Made by a program: the position numbers and the translations under genes. Positions 22,062 through 32,967 of a stretch of 64,000 nucleotides of DNA are shown here, piece after piece; within the stretch, counting starts at the first letter, position 1, and each line of letters begins with the position of its first letter. The notes under the pieces are model-generated. The model made no database searches and was not told where the DNA came from. It saw only the letters and a program-made list of their open reading frames with translations. Source of the DNA: Corbicula japonica (Eukaryota; Mollusca; Bivalvia; Venerida; Cyrenidae); NCBI GenBank assembly GCA_038501625.1, contig JAZAYU010000035.1, forward strand, positions 568,001 through 632,000. Reading direction: 5' to 3'.

Positions 22062-22140
22062 TCCTCCGTGGCGTAGTGGTAACGCTCAGGACACTTTATT
22101 TTGACGGCCCCGGTTCAATCCTCGGGAGAGGAACCTTTTT
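22062..22140 (+). pseudogene. tRNA-like sequence, possibly Lys(CTT) type
   Basis: TCCTCCGTGGCGTAGTGG has a perfect A box and CGGTTCAATCCTC a near B box, and a T-rich tract follows, as for polymerase III termination. A 72-base fold is possible with a CTT triplet at the anticodon position. However, base 33 is A instead of T, and both the acceptor and T stems have mismatches. I therefore call it a tRNA pseudogene or SINE head. Confidence 0.45.
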
Positions 22141-24146
22141 TTCCCCCCTTTTTCTTCTTTTTTTTTTTTAATTATTGTGAGGAAATTTTTAGAGAAAATA
22201 GTATAATCAATAGGTTTAAAATTCGGAAATAATTGTTATTATTCTTCATCTTCATTTAGTAGCCATGAAAACTGAAATATTGTAATGATATTATTACAAA
22301 ATACTGACTCTTTTATAATACAGCAACAGAATCACGATATGAAACTAAAATGATTATGGAATCTGTACTTTCATTTAGGAAAATGTTGCTATTTTATTGT
22401 TTCTATAATTGAACAGTAATTTTGTGATACTTGTCTTATAAAACTAATTTTATGTGTTTGCACGATGATTTTTTCCTTTAAAAGAATGCTTTGGTTGCTA
22501 TGGTTACGGTTGCCAAAATTACTTTTTTGAGGTTAAATTCTAACCAGCATTGCTGATTGCTTGCGTATTTCTTGTTTTTCAAAAAATTTGAGGGGTATGA
22601 AAAAATCACCATTCGTTAACCAAGCCTTTTGGTTTTTGTGTTTTTTAACCGTTTGGTCTGGGCCATAGGTACCTATTTTGTAGGCCAATAAAATGAAAAC
22701 CAAGACGGTGAGGTGCTCTTTTATTTTAATTATTTGATTCTATACACATTGCAGATAGTTTTAATGTATAACACAATTATTTTACTGCATTAAACATGCA
22801 CAAAAATTACAGATAAAAACTTGCTTAATTTTTGCAGATCGGAAAAATGTGCATTTCTGAAGATGGGGTACACTTTAAAAAAGTCAATTTATAAAGTGTT
22901 AGAAATAAATTCTAAACATAATGCTTCTTTTTTCCTGTTCAGATATGATGTCCTTAAACAATTAGCCTTTATTTTACAAAATTTTACAAGGTTTCAAAGA
23001 AATAGAGATGAATTTATCTTCTAGTATGTTTGATTTTACAGCCCATTTTCCGAAAAAGAGGGTCCCCTTCTAAAATACTATATTTCTCGAGTTACGCACG
23101 GTAAATGTTTGTTAAAACTCGTGTTTAGATGTCTAAATGGATGTACTTTAAAATGAAAACAACACAATTCCAATCTACAAAAGTGCATATTACAGTTCTA
23201 AAACCTTAAATTAGGCCTTGATTATTAACAACTTTATTTCCTTTACACAACAGAAAATCCGCCCACGACAATCCCTAAAACAATTACTGAAACTAAAAAA
23301 AAAAAAAAAACTCCGGAGAATAACAATTCCTTGTTTTGAATATCAGAGGATAAATCGAGCATTAATAATTAGTATCGGGAACTTGGTCTGATTGTTCGAG
23401 AATATTAATCCTAGAAGAATATAGCAATCTCAGAGACATCTGATCAGCCTGTCAATCAAAGCCAGATATGTCACACAGACAAAATCTCAGACAATCAACT
23501 TGGCTATACCTAGGAACAAACCCTACTGTCCATCATTTTCCTTTTAAGGTCATCTGCATTACCTAGGAATTAAAATTATTTTTTTGCCATTTTTAAGGAG
23601 TTCTGCTATATTCTTAGCAAACATTATGCAATTGTCTGTCATTGAATGAGAAAGTGAACATGGCTTATTTGGTTGTGAAATAATTCCCAATTAAAAGGAA
23701 GCAACTCCAAATGGACAGCTGGGATCTGGACAATTGTCAAATTTAGCTTTAGATATTACACCCATAAACTATCTGACCAATTAAAGTAAAGTCTCAATGA
23801 AGGCTTTCCAAGTAAGAAAGCGGAGATAGTGCTTATTCGGTCATATATCAGAAATTTACAGGCCAAATCTCCGGTGTCACTTGAGAAATTTGGCTGGTTA
23901 TTGAAGCTCAGTGGGCATATTTTTGAAGTCTGGTGAAAAATGGACCAATACTTTTTGAGCTAGAGAGCAGACAGTGCTAATTTCATCAAACATCAGCAGA
24001 TCAAGGGCCATAACTCCAGTGACTTAAACCGTCTGCCTGGTGATCAAACCTGGTCAAGATATTATCTGAGTATATATTACTTAAGTATAAAAGCTTCTGT
24101 GGACACCATTCACTGACACAAAACCATAATAAAATCCTGTTGTTAT
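22141..24146. other. AT-rich non-coding stretch
   Basis: Contains a poly(A) run of about 16 (23296-23311) and a frame of 67 codons at 22821-23024 after a TTTTTGCAG-like acceptor, without a supporting donor. AAGGGCCATAACTCC at 24004 is an isolated copy of the core box seen in the tandem elements. No confident gene. Confidence 0.3.
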
Positions 24147-24292
24147 TTTAGCCCTTTACTACTTATATAAGCATTTTATTGCATATGCAAACAATATTGA
24201 TCCAGATCATCTAGCACATCTATGCTATCTGATCTGGATCTGCACTGTCCTCTATTTGGTCAGAAATGTGTAATAATTGAGGAAAGGATTAA
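24147..24292. mobile_element. TTAA palindromic element, short copy
   Basis: Deleted version of about 146 bp (GCCCTTTACTACTTATATAAG ... TTGAGGAAAGGATTAA). Its right TTAA (24289-24292) is also the left TTAA of the next copy. Confidence 0.65.
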
Positions 24293-24535
24293 CCCTTTCC
24301 ACCCTTTTTACGCCTTTTTATGCATGTGTGACCAGTGTAGATCCAGATCAGCCAGCACATCCATGCTGTTTGTTTAGGATCTGCAGAGGTCGCATTTTGA
24401 TCAGAAATAACCTGACAAAACAAAAAGCAAACAATGCAGATCCTGATCAGACGGCACAGTGTTCCGGGTGATCTCGATCTGGATCTACACTGTTCGCCCA
24501 TGCATTAAAGGTGTGTCTATGGAGGAAAGGGTTAA
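24289..24535. mobile_element. TTAA palindromic element, copy 8
   Basis: TTAACCCTTTCCACC ... GGAGGAAAGGGTTAA, directly abutting the previous copy through a shared TTAA. Confidence 0.8.
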
Positions 24536-24829
24536 TGAGCTTATAAAAAGTACTGTTTGTAATTTTATTTTAGCCCCCAGAAAAAGATGCAAGCTCAGCA
24601 AAAATAAAAAATAAAACTGAACATAATGAATGGAATAACTCATGTTAATAGACAGGTAAATCCATGTCTCCATGGGAACCATTTTATGGATTTCATAGAT
24701 GGTCAGATAAACACATTTTAAGCCCAACAATCATGTCACCATCAGATCAATCAAGTATTGTTTTATTCAAAACAACAAAATTTCAAGAAGAAGTCATCTG
24801 TTGAGAAAATCTAACAATTGTATGTGCAT

Positions 24830-25174
24830 TTAATCCTTTACTACATTGGATATGGCTTGTATCGTCTTATCAGGATCTACACTGTTCACTTTAGATTCAA
24901 CATAAGATTTTTTCTGACAAAAAAGCAAACAGTGTAGAGCCAGATCCCATGGTATCAGCTGCCGAGTGCCCAATATCATAAAACTAAATCTGGAGATCAG
25001 TCTCAAATCTCAAGCATCTGATTGGCTGAAATGGCGACCAGTCGCCATTTCAGCCAATCAGATCCTTGAGATTTGAGACTGATCTCAAAACTAAGTTTTA
25101 TGATCTTGGGCCCTGGATCTACACTGGATCTAAACATATGCAATAAAACCTATATATATGGAGTAAAGTGTTCA
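24830..25174. mobile_element. TTAA palindromic element interrupted by a hairpin
   Basis: The left part (TTAATCCTTTACTAC ... GAGCCAGATCCCATGG) and the right part (TGGATCTACACTGG ... ATGGAGTAAAGTG) are separated by the CCAATCAG hairpin at 24968-25113. The hairpin must have inserted later. Confidence 0.7.
24968..25113. mobile_element. CCAATCAG hairpin element, copy f
   Basis: Full palindrome between CCCAATATCATAAAAC and GTTTTATGATCTTGGGC. Arms match over about 65 bases. It is nested in a TTAA element. Confidence 0.85.
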
Positions 25175-25772
25175 AGTCAAATGACTTGGCAGCAATTCTG
25201 ACCTTTAGTGTCCCTTATTAAGTGTCAGTCACTCTATTTTACATCACAACAAAGGGGTATCATATTCACACACCCTAGTGAGATTACAATTTTCCTCAAT
25301 TAACTCTAAACCAACTAATTTTTTATCAAGACTTGGGCGAAGATTTTTAAAATTTCAAACATAATTCATCAGAAAAAAAAATTGTAAAAACTGCAAAGTT
25401 TGCAAAAACATTGATACTGTTTTGCCAATAAGATTCAGTGAGCAGCATTTGGTAAAATGTCATTTTACTTCAATATTTATCAACATTTAAGATTTGGATC
25501 AAACTTTTTTGTCAATTTAGGTTTGAACTTTAGGTGATTTTTTTTTGTTAACTGTTTCTGAAGGGATTTTGTTAAATTAGGGCAAAACCCGCTCAACTTT
25601 CAACTCAAATTTCAATAAAATCTATCATTCTGGAAACAAATTCAAGAAATCGTCGTATTTTGAATGGAATCCAGATAACGTTCAATAGCCCATAGAGATA
25701 TCTGCCGATATCCGGACACCTATTACAAGACTGCTGACAGGTGGTACCATGAAAATAGTCTGCATTTCATGT
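25175..25772. other. Unique AT-rich stretch
   Basis: No recognisable repeat family or credible exon. Confidence 0.3.
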
Positions 25773-26018
25773 TTAACCTTTTCTCCATAAATACCGTTTT
25801 TACGCATGTGCAACCAGTGTAGATCCAGATCAGCTGGCACATCTGTGCTGTCTGATCAGGATCTGCACTGGTCGCATTTTGGTCAGAAATAACCTAATGA
25901 ATCAAAAAGTGAACAGTTTAGATCCTGATCAGATGGCACGGATGTGCTGGCTGATCTGGATCTACACTGTTCACCCACACAATAAAGGTTTATCAGATTT
26001 TATGGAGGAAAGGGTAAA
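25773..26018. mobile_element. TTAA palindromic element, copy 9
   Basis: TTAACCTTTTCTCC ... GGAGGAAAGGGTAAA. The right TTAA is mutated. The arms with CCAGATCAGCTGGCACATC and GATGTGCTGGCTGATCTGG are well preserved. Confidence 0.75.
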
Positions 26019-27741
26019 TGTAAGCCAATGGGATAAAACAGTCATTAGATTACTATTGTTTACATTTTATTTAATAAGTAAGTATTTATAATTACTTGCA
26101 GTCATCAGAGAATGAAAAACATTAATTTTACAGTGTTCACTATTTTTCTTTAACAACCAAAATCTTTTTCATAATCCATGAACACAATAAAATATTGACT
26201 TCATTAAAAATATATACCAGACATAGGCTTGCCTAAAACCCAGATAAAATCTTGGTGTACTTTTTTACTAGTTTAAATGTCATCCCCTACCTGTTACCTA
26301 CCTACTGATTATACCTGTTAGAATTACTGATTAAAAAATAACCAAAGAAGTCTCCAAATTAAAACTCTTAGCACTCTAAATGATTAAAACCAATTCTTGT
26401 GTAATTTTTAACATAATTAATAGTAAAAATTTTTGAGAGAATCCCATAGTTCAAATTATAAAGCCAAGAAATTCATCTTTAAACACTAATAACTTGGAAA
26501 ACTTACACAAATGGTATGAAATTATAATAAATAGTTTAAGGGATGCACAGATATTTTTTGGTTAGCACCCTTATGCCAATTCTTTATCTACAAGTAAAAT
26601 CCTACCTTAAAAGATTTTAATAATCTTTGTTTCCAGCACATATATTTAATTTTGTGGACACTAAAGTTCTCATTGTCACATATAAATCCGCAGCGATAAC
26701 ACTGTGAAATTCACACTATGGCTTGGTGTACGATTTTCTAAATAATCTGCAAATGTTATCAACAGCGGCTCAGATCCTAATCCATCACATTATTTCGATC
26801 TATACGGATCTATACTTCGACTTTGTTTCATAGAGTGCTCATAAATTGCAGAAACTGTGAAAGATATTAATACTTATAATTGGTCCTTTTTCCCTGGACT
26901 GCACACTGATAGGTATTGACTTTGCAATAAACAAATATTTTGCGAGTAGAGGCCCTCATTATGAGAGCTGCAAATCAATGTGCAGTAACATTTTCATTCA
27001 CAATTGCTTAATTCAGGGTTTCTTTTAAGGCGTCATTCAATTATTGACAATATGATATGCGGCAGTTCAGTATTATTGGGCACTGTGAAGTTTCAATGAG
27101 AACAGAGAAAAATCTTTCCTATTATGTTTCTGTTGCTTTTTTGCTATTCAGGAATTGGGACTAGGTCTTTTAACTACAAGTTTTGATTACTTTTCACACT
27201 GTGTTCCAGACAAGCAAACACACTGAAGCCCCCTTATTTTACCTTCTCTGGTTTTAAGACCAGCATATCACAATAAAACAAGATAGGCAAGATTTTACAA
27301 CAACATTACTTTCATTTATTACCTGATACCTTATATAAATGTAATTTGGTAGTTTTTACTTTTTCTGAAATTCTAAACAAGTCCATGTTTGCGAACTGTT
27401 GACCAGTCAATAGTTTCGACTGTTTCCCTCGTGTGCTCTGACGTCATGACGTCATGTGGAACAGTAAAGACTTCAATGATTATTTCTCCATAAATAAAAT
27501 GTGGTGAAGTATTTAAACAAATTAAAACTTTGTCAGCAAAATGACAGTTTCCTTAAGCTTTTTGATGAAATAACAAAGAAAAACAATATGAAAACCTACT
27601 GATATAAAAATGTTGGCGCTGTGACATAGTTACAAGATTGTTAAATTTAAAAAGTTTAATTAAAACATATTTGCAAAATTATTTTCTTGTTCCTTTTTCA
27701 TCTGTAAGTACTGTTAAAACAGTAATTGATCAGGTAATAAA
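26019..27741. other. Intron-like AT-rich stretch
   Basis: On the minus strand a CTTTAG|TGTCC acceptor near 26669 opens a frame of about 18 codons (VHKIKYMCWKQR...) to an AAG|GTAGGA donor near 26615. The signal is weak and its phase does not fit the exon at 28383-28544 directly. Nothing else is recognised. Confidence 0.25.
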
Positions 27742-27913
27742 ACAGTTATTTCATATTTGATTTGGGAACAGTCAACAGTTGTCCCTCGGTGTCGGGGATA
27801 GTGTTTTGAACTGTTGTCCTCAGCCGATGGCCTCGGGCAACAGTTCAAAACACTATTCCCTCCACCTCGGGCCAAAAGTTGGACTGTTCCCAAATCACAT
27901 ATGAAATAACTGT
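27742..27913. mobile_element. Long inverted repeat with GC-rich loop, second element
   Basis: Arms of about 78 bases from ACAGTTATTTCATATTTGAT to its complement ending ATATGAAATAACTGT, about 85-90% complementary. The loop CTCAGCCGATGGCCTCGGG resembles that of the 9917-10107 element. Probably a foldback or MITE-type element. Confidence 0.75.
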
Positions 27914-28382
27914 ATACTGTTGATTCTTCAATGTTTAATTTCTACACATCCTTTATCTCTTGTATATCACATGATCAATTGTCTTTAACAAAGAATAAAC
28001 TGGTATTTTTCAAGTTAATCAGCGATAACTAAACACTCTGTTTGTCATTGCTATGCACAGGTCTGTATTTCTTGTATGCTGTCATTTTACATTCCTGCCA
28101 TCTTAAATTGCAAAGTTTACGACAGTCATGTGAAAGACAAACCAATTAACAATTAAGTAAATTTAAATATGATTAATTATGATAATCTTTTAGACAATTT
28201 TACAAATATGATATCACTAAGTTATCTTGATAATATTTAATGCCTAATTAAAAAGTAACAATGATACATTACTCGAGCTCCACCTTAGTTGAAATAATCC
28301 TCACACCTCTTAACCTCACCCTTTGACACACTCAACAATATATTATGAATGGCTATTTGAAATTTCCTAAAAATAATTTTAC
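27914..28382. other. Intron-like stretch
   Basis: AT-rich, with no repeat recognised. It lies directly downstream (minus sense) of the donor at 28381-28382. Confidence 0.3.
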
Positions 28383-28544
28383 CTTGGGTTGTAGTTTTGC
28401 TTTTGGCCCAGTACAACATTCCTGTGAATCATCAATGAAAGAGGCAAAATTCAATGAAACATTATTAAAGTCCATTACAGCAGTGAATAAAGCTTCAGTT
28501 ACACTCTTTAACACTGTATCATCTCCCATGTAACAATAAATTAT
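28383..28544 (-). CDS. Candidate coding exon, possible biotin-ligase-like N-terminus
   Basis: Minus strand: acceptor TTTAATCAAAG, then 54 open codons, ending CAACCCAAG|GTAAAA, a good donor. Both junctions are phase 0. The peptide includes IIYCYMGDDTVLKSVTEALF and later FIDDSQECCTGPKAK. Joined in frame to the seven-codon start exon at 29472-29492 it would begin MPGPPRI-IIYCYMGDD. The Pro-x-Ile-Ile-Ile-Tyr then acidic pattern faintly recalls the N-terminal domain of eukaryotic biotin-protein ligase (holocarboxylase synthetase). That is a guess from pattern, with no catalytic domain seen. Alternatively ATG at 28529 could itself be the start. Related decayed copies may lie at 17573-17815 and 20880-21165. 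Confidence 0.45.
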
Positions 28545-28747
28545 CTTTGATTAAACAGCTAATGAAATTTAAATCAATCTGAAATCAATCAAAAGACACA
28601 TCTTACAACCAATTAGTTTCCAAGCAATCTGAGCAATGTAAATAATTACCCACCAACAAATCCAATAACAAAATAAATATTTTGCAACAAGAAGATAACA
28701 ACATTGGGTGACAAATGCCAATAACAACAGCTGGGGAGATTACCACA

Positions 28748-28994
28748 TTAAGCCTTTACTCCGTAGACACACCTTTATTGTGTGGGCGAACAGTGTAGAT
28801 CCAGATCAGCCGGCACATCCATGCCGTATGATCAGGATCTGCACTGGTCGCTTTTTGATTTGTTAGGTTATTTCTGACCAAAATGCAACCAGTGCAGATC
28901 CTGATCAGATGGCATGGATGTGCCGGCTGATCTGGATCTACACTGGTTGCACACGCGTAAAATGCATATAATTATATGGAGGAAAGGGTTTTAA
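28748..28994. mobile_element. TTAA palindromic element, best copy
   Basis: TTAAGCCTTTACTCC ... GGAGGAAAGGGTTTTAA. The two arms mirror each other almost throughout (CAGATCAGCCGGCACATCC / GGATGTGCCGGCTGATCTGG), with the axis near GTTATTTCTGACC. It would lie in the first intron of the proposed minus-strand gene. Confidence 0.85.
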
Positions 28995-29380
28995 CTAAGT
29001 CCCTGCCATAATATATCATTTTGTCGAATCCATTTGATTTTGCTCCTCAATAGGGTTACTTGTCCTTGTATTTGGCAACATTCAGCTTTCATCCCATTGA
29101 CAAAATCAATGTTGTACAATAATTACTCTCAAACTCTAAAAGTATCTATCTGTATATATCAGTTTTAGTTGCATTTTTTTCAAACATCATTTCAAAATCT
29201 AAATACAGTAAAACCCCTCTCATTTAGACCACCCTGAAATTTAGGTGTGACTTTAAAGGGTGATGTGCAGGGCCGAGCAGGTGTACTCAGTAAAATCGTA
29301 AACAGATCGATCTATGTAACACTTACGTGTACTTTTCACTAAACTCTACATTTCAAACCCTCCAGGAGGAAGTTTTCGGG
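28995..29380. other. Upstream or intronic stretch
   Basis: Contains TACAGTAAAACCCCTCTC at 29205, which resembles a DNA-transposon end of the TACAGTxGAACC type, without a partner in view. Confidence 0.3.
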
Positions 29381-29471
29381 TAATTTTACCGGACCTGAAA
29401 ACAATCCGCTGAAGAAATCCCAAAACAACAATACAATCTATATTTATCTATCATGGGAATGTCACGCTTAC

Positions 29472-29492
29472 TATTCGTGGTGGTCCAGGCAT
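29472..29492 (-). CDS. Possible first coding exon (7 codons)
   Basis: Minus strand: GGTCGCCATTTGTTTCAAA, then ATG CCT GGA CCA CCA CGA ATA, then a GTAAGC donor. The upstream 120 bases (to about 29600) are locally GC-richer with CpGs (CCGCGGTGG, CGCGTAAAG) and a YY1-like GCCATTTG word, as in many animal promoters. Phase 0 fits the exon at 28383-28544. Without splicing the frame would stop six codons later. The short length makes this speculative. Confidence 0.35.
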
Positions 29493-29603
29493 TTTGAAAC
29501 AAATGGCGACCTCGATAGTCAGCAAGGTACACCGAATGCGTATTTTGGTTGAAGTGATCACATGACAATCCCAAAAACCACCGCGGCTTTACGCGGGAAA
29601 TAC
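29493..29603 (-). promoter_or_regulatory. Possible promoter / 5' UTR of minus-strand gene
   Basis: CpG-containing segment with CCGCGG and GCGTAAAG words directly upstream of the proposed start at 29492. It is bordered by the repeat element HC-5. No TATA box is seen. Confidence 0.3.
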
Positions 29604-30529
29604 AACAAGAGGGCCAATTGGCCCTAAATTGCTCACCTGTCAAACTTGACCTAGATATCATTGAGATAAACATTCTGACCAAGTTTGAAGAAGATCGGAC
29701 CAAAATTAAGACCGCTAGAGTGCAGACAAGATTTTTATATAATTTGACCTAGTGACCTAGATTTCAAGGTCACATAACCCAGTTTCAAACTTGACCTAGA
29801 TATCATCGAAATATACTTTCTGACCAAGCTTGAAGAAGATCCAACCAAAATTAAGACCTCAAGAGTGCAGACAAGCTTTTTCCTTAATTTGACCTACTGA
29901 CCTAGTTTTAAGGGTCACATGACCCAGTTACGAACTTGATCTAGATATCATTGAGATAAACATTCTGACCAAGTTTAAAGAAGATTGCACCAAAATGAAG
30001 ACCTCAAGAGTGCAGACAAGATTTTTATATAATTTGACTTAGTGACCTAGATTTCAAGGTCACATAACCCAGTTTCAAACTTGACCTAGATATCAATGAG
30101 ATAAACATTCTGACAAAGTTTCAGAAAGATCGGACCAAAATTAAGACCTCTACAGTGCAGACAAGCTTTTTCTTTAAATTGACCTACTGACCTAGTTTTA
30201 AGGGTCACATGACCCAGGTACGAACTTGATCTAGATATCATTGAGATAAACATTCTGACCAAGTTTAAAGAAGATCACACCAAAATTGAGACTGCTAGAG
30301 TGCGGACAAGATTTTTCTGTAATTTGACCTAGTGACCTTGATTTTAAGGTCACATGACCCAGTTTCGAACTTGATCTAGATATCAATATGATAAACATTC
30401 TGACCAAGTTTGAAGAAGATCGGATAAAAATTATGACCGCTAGAGTGCAGACAACAATTGTGAACGGACGACGGACGACGGGTGATCACAAAAGCTCACC
30501 CTGTCACTATGTGACAGGTGAGCTAAAAA
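29604..30529 (+). mobile_element. Hairpin-capped tandem-core element HC-5 (complete)
   Basis: 5' end ACAAG then the perfect palindrome AGGGCCAATTGGCCCT (29610-29625) and subterminal GCTCACCTGTCA (29631-29642). The core has about six monomers (roughly 125-150 bp) with TTGACCTAGATATCA, ACATTCTGACCAAGTTT and GAAGATCG. A GGACGAC tail and TGATCACAAAAGCTCACC lead into a 3' hairpin whose right arm is TGACAGGTGAGC (30512-30523), the inverted partner of the 5' word, followed by TAAAAA. The 105-codon minus frame at 29386-29703 overlaps its start and is not trusted. Confidence 0.85.
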
Positions 30530-30771
30530 TAGCTAACCTATGCGCGTCACATAGGACAGGAAACACCATTTATATATATTTTTAATAAAATATTGGTTTT
30601 GAAATATTTCGGGTGAAAATCAATATTTCAGCTTCAAGTAATGATATTCAACTGATTAATAACCCTTTTTGCAAATCTGTTCCATTCATCAATCCTGCAC
30701 ATCTCCCTTTAAACATAAGCATGGGTTAAACCAATAATTAAAAACCATACGGCATATAGGTGTATTGTTAA

Positions 30772-32695
30772 ACTAGAATGTGTCCATAGGACACGGATGC
30801 CCCCGCTATGCATCATTTTCAGATACTTAAGTGCAATGATGGGAATAATAGCTTTTCAAAGCAATGATGTTCGAGTAATTATAAGAATATGCATAAACTT
30901 GATGATCAAGTAAATTATTTGTATTTGTGGCACTGTTGTCTTCTCATTACGGAAATGTCTGTGAAGAAGTTGGTGGTAATGCAATGCAATGTCATGGTGA
31001 ACATTTGTGACAAGTTATTTTGAAAACCCTCCATTCAAAACAAAGTTATAGCCCGGACAAGAAAATTCTATTTTTAGTAACAGTGACCTTGACCTTGGAC
31101 CAACAGGCATGGACATGGTACACGACTCACCACCTTGTCATGGTGAACATTTCTGCCAAGTTATTTTGAAATTACTCTATTCCTAATGTAGTTACAACCC
31201 TGACAAGAAAATTCTATTTTAGTAACAGTGACCTTGACCTTGGACCTACAGGCATGGGCATAGTACGGGACACACCATCTTTTCATGATGAACATTTGTG
31301 TCAAGTTATTTTGAAATCAATCTATTCCTAACAAAGTTACAGCCCGGACAAGAGAATTCTATTTTTAGAAACAGTGACCTTGACCTACAGGCATGGGCAT
31401 GGTAAGCGATACACACCCCTGTCATGGTGAACATTTGTGTCAAGTTATTTTGAAATCACTCCATTTATAATGAAGTTACAGCCTGGACAAGAAAATTCTA
31501 TTTTTAGTAACAGTGACCTTGACCTTGGACCTTCAGGCTTGGGTATTGTGCGGACACACTGCCTTGTCATAGTGAACATTTGTGCAGAGTTATTTTGAAA
31601 TCCCTCCATTCATAACAAAGTAACAGCCCGAACAAGAGAATTATATTTTTAGTAAAAGTGACCTTGACCTTTGACCTACAGGCATGGGCATGGTACGCGA
31701 CATATCGCCCTGTCATGGTGAACATTTGTGCCAAGTTATTTTGAAATCCCTCCATTCATAACAAAGTTACAGCCTAGACAAGAAAATTCTATTTTTAGTA
31801 ACAGTGACCTTGACCTTCGACCTAAAGGCTTGGGCATGTACGTGACATACCGTCTTGATGGTGAACAATTATACCAAGTTATTTAAAAATCCAATAAGAA
31901 ATAACAAAGTTACAGAGCGGACAAGATTTTGCAAGAAAATTCTATTTTTAGTAACAGTGACCTTGACCTTGGACCTACAGGCATGGGTATTGTCACGACA
32001 CACCGCCTTGTTATGGTGAACATTTGTGCCAAGTTATTTTGAAATCCCTCCATTCCAAACGAAGTTAAGGGCAAAGTGTATATTTTTCTTCTTAACACAA
32101 AATGTAAGTGAAAAAGGGGCATAATTTGAAAAATATTGGAAGCAGGGTTATGGGTCTTGTTGGTTATGATGTAGATTTTGATGGTGAAAATATATTTCAA
32201 GTTTCAAGGCAGTATCTCAAGTAGTTTTAAAGTTATGGGAAAAATACATATTTTGCTTAGCACAAAATATAAGAAACAAGATATATTCCTATTAAAACTA
32301 ATGTAAATGGAAGTATCAAAGGGCCATAACTTCTGAACGGAATATGTAAGAGCAAAACCCCACCTTTATGCACAACAACATATCAGGCCAAGCATTGTGG
32401 TAAAGTTTCATTAAATTCCCACCAGTAGTGTAGGAGGAGTTGCGTTCACGAGATATACTCCCATTAAAACTAATGTAAATGGAATTATCAAAGGGCCATA
32501 ACTTCTGAACGGAACATGTAAGAGCGAAACCCCACCTTTATGCACAACAACATATCAGGCCAAGCATTCTGGTCAAGTTTCATTAAATTCCCACCAATAG
32601 TGTAGGAGGAGTTGCGTTCACGAGAATATCGGACGGACGAATGGACAGGAGCAACTCTTAATGCCCGTCGCCATTTCATGGCGGGGGCATAAAAA
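30772..32695 (+). mobile_element. Hairpin-capped tandem-core element HC-6 (complete)
   Basis: 5' AACTAGAATGTGTCCATAGGACACGG, then ATGCCCCCGC (30797-30806). Three core modules follow in order. 30990-32060 has TGACCTTGACC monomers. 32066-32270 is an AAAAGGGGCATAATTTG module. 32285-32625 is two copies of a roughly 171-bp TCAAAGGGCCATAACTTC unit. The 3' end is a hairpin around GCCATTTCATGGC with GCGGGGGCAT (32681-32690), the inverted partner of the 5' word, then AAAAA. No protein is encoded. Confidence 0.85.
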
Positions 32696-32835
32696 TACTG
32701 TATTGTAAGATCAACTTGGGCTTTAAAAATATGAATGTTGTTGTTTCAATCTGTTCTCATCTGAGAACATTTAGAACTTGTTTACTTAACTTGGACAACA
32801 ACAACACAAAATGATTCAGCTCAAATACAATTGAA

Positions 32836-32967
32836 AAACCCTTTACTCCATATAAATAATTTATCCCCTGTGCTACCAGTGTAGATCCAGATAAGTCGGC
32901 TTCTTGCTCAGAATTAATCCAATGTTTCTTAAAGCAAACATTGTAGATTCTGATCAGACAGCCTAAT
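32836..32967. mobile_element. TTAA palindromic element, partial
   Basis: CCCTTTACTCCATATAAAT ... GTAGATCCAGATAAGTCGGC ... TTCTGATCAGACAGCC, then lost. Confidence 0.55.

Noticed and set aside
29386..29703. 105-codon minus-strand frame as a single gene
   Set aside because: Its N-terminal third is translated from HC-5. The more likely signal in this region is the short ATG exon in another frame.
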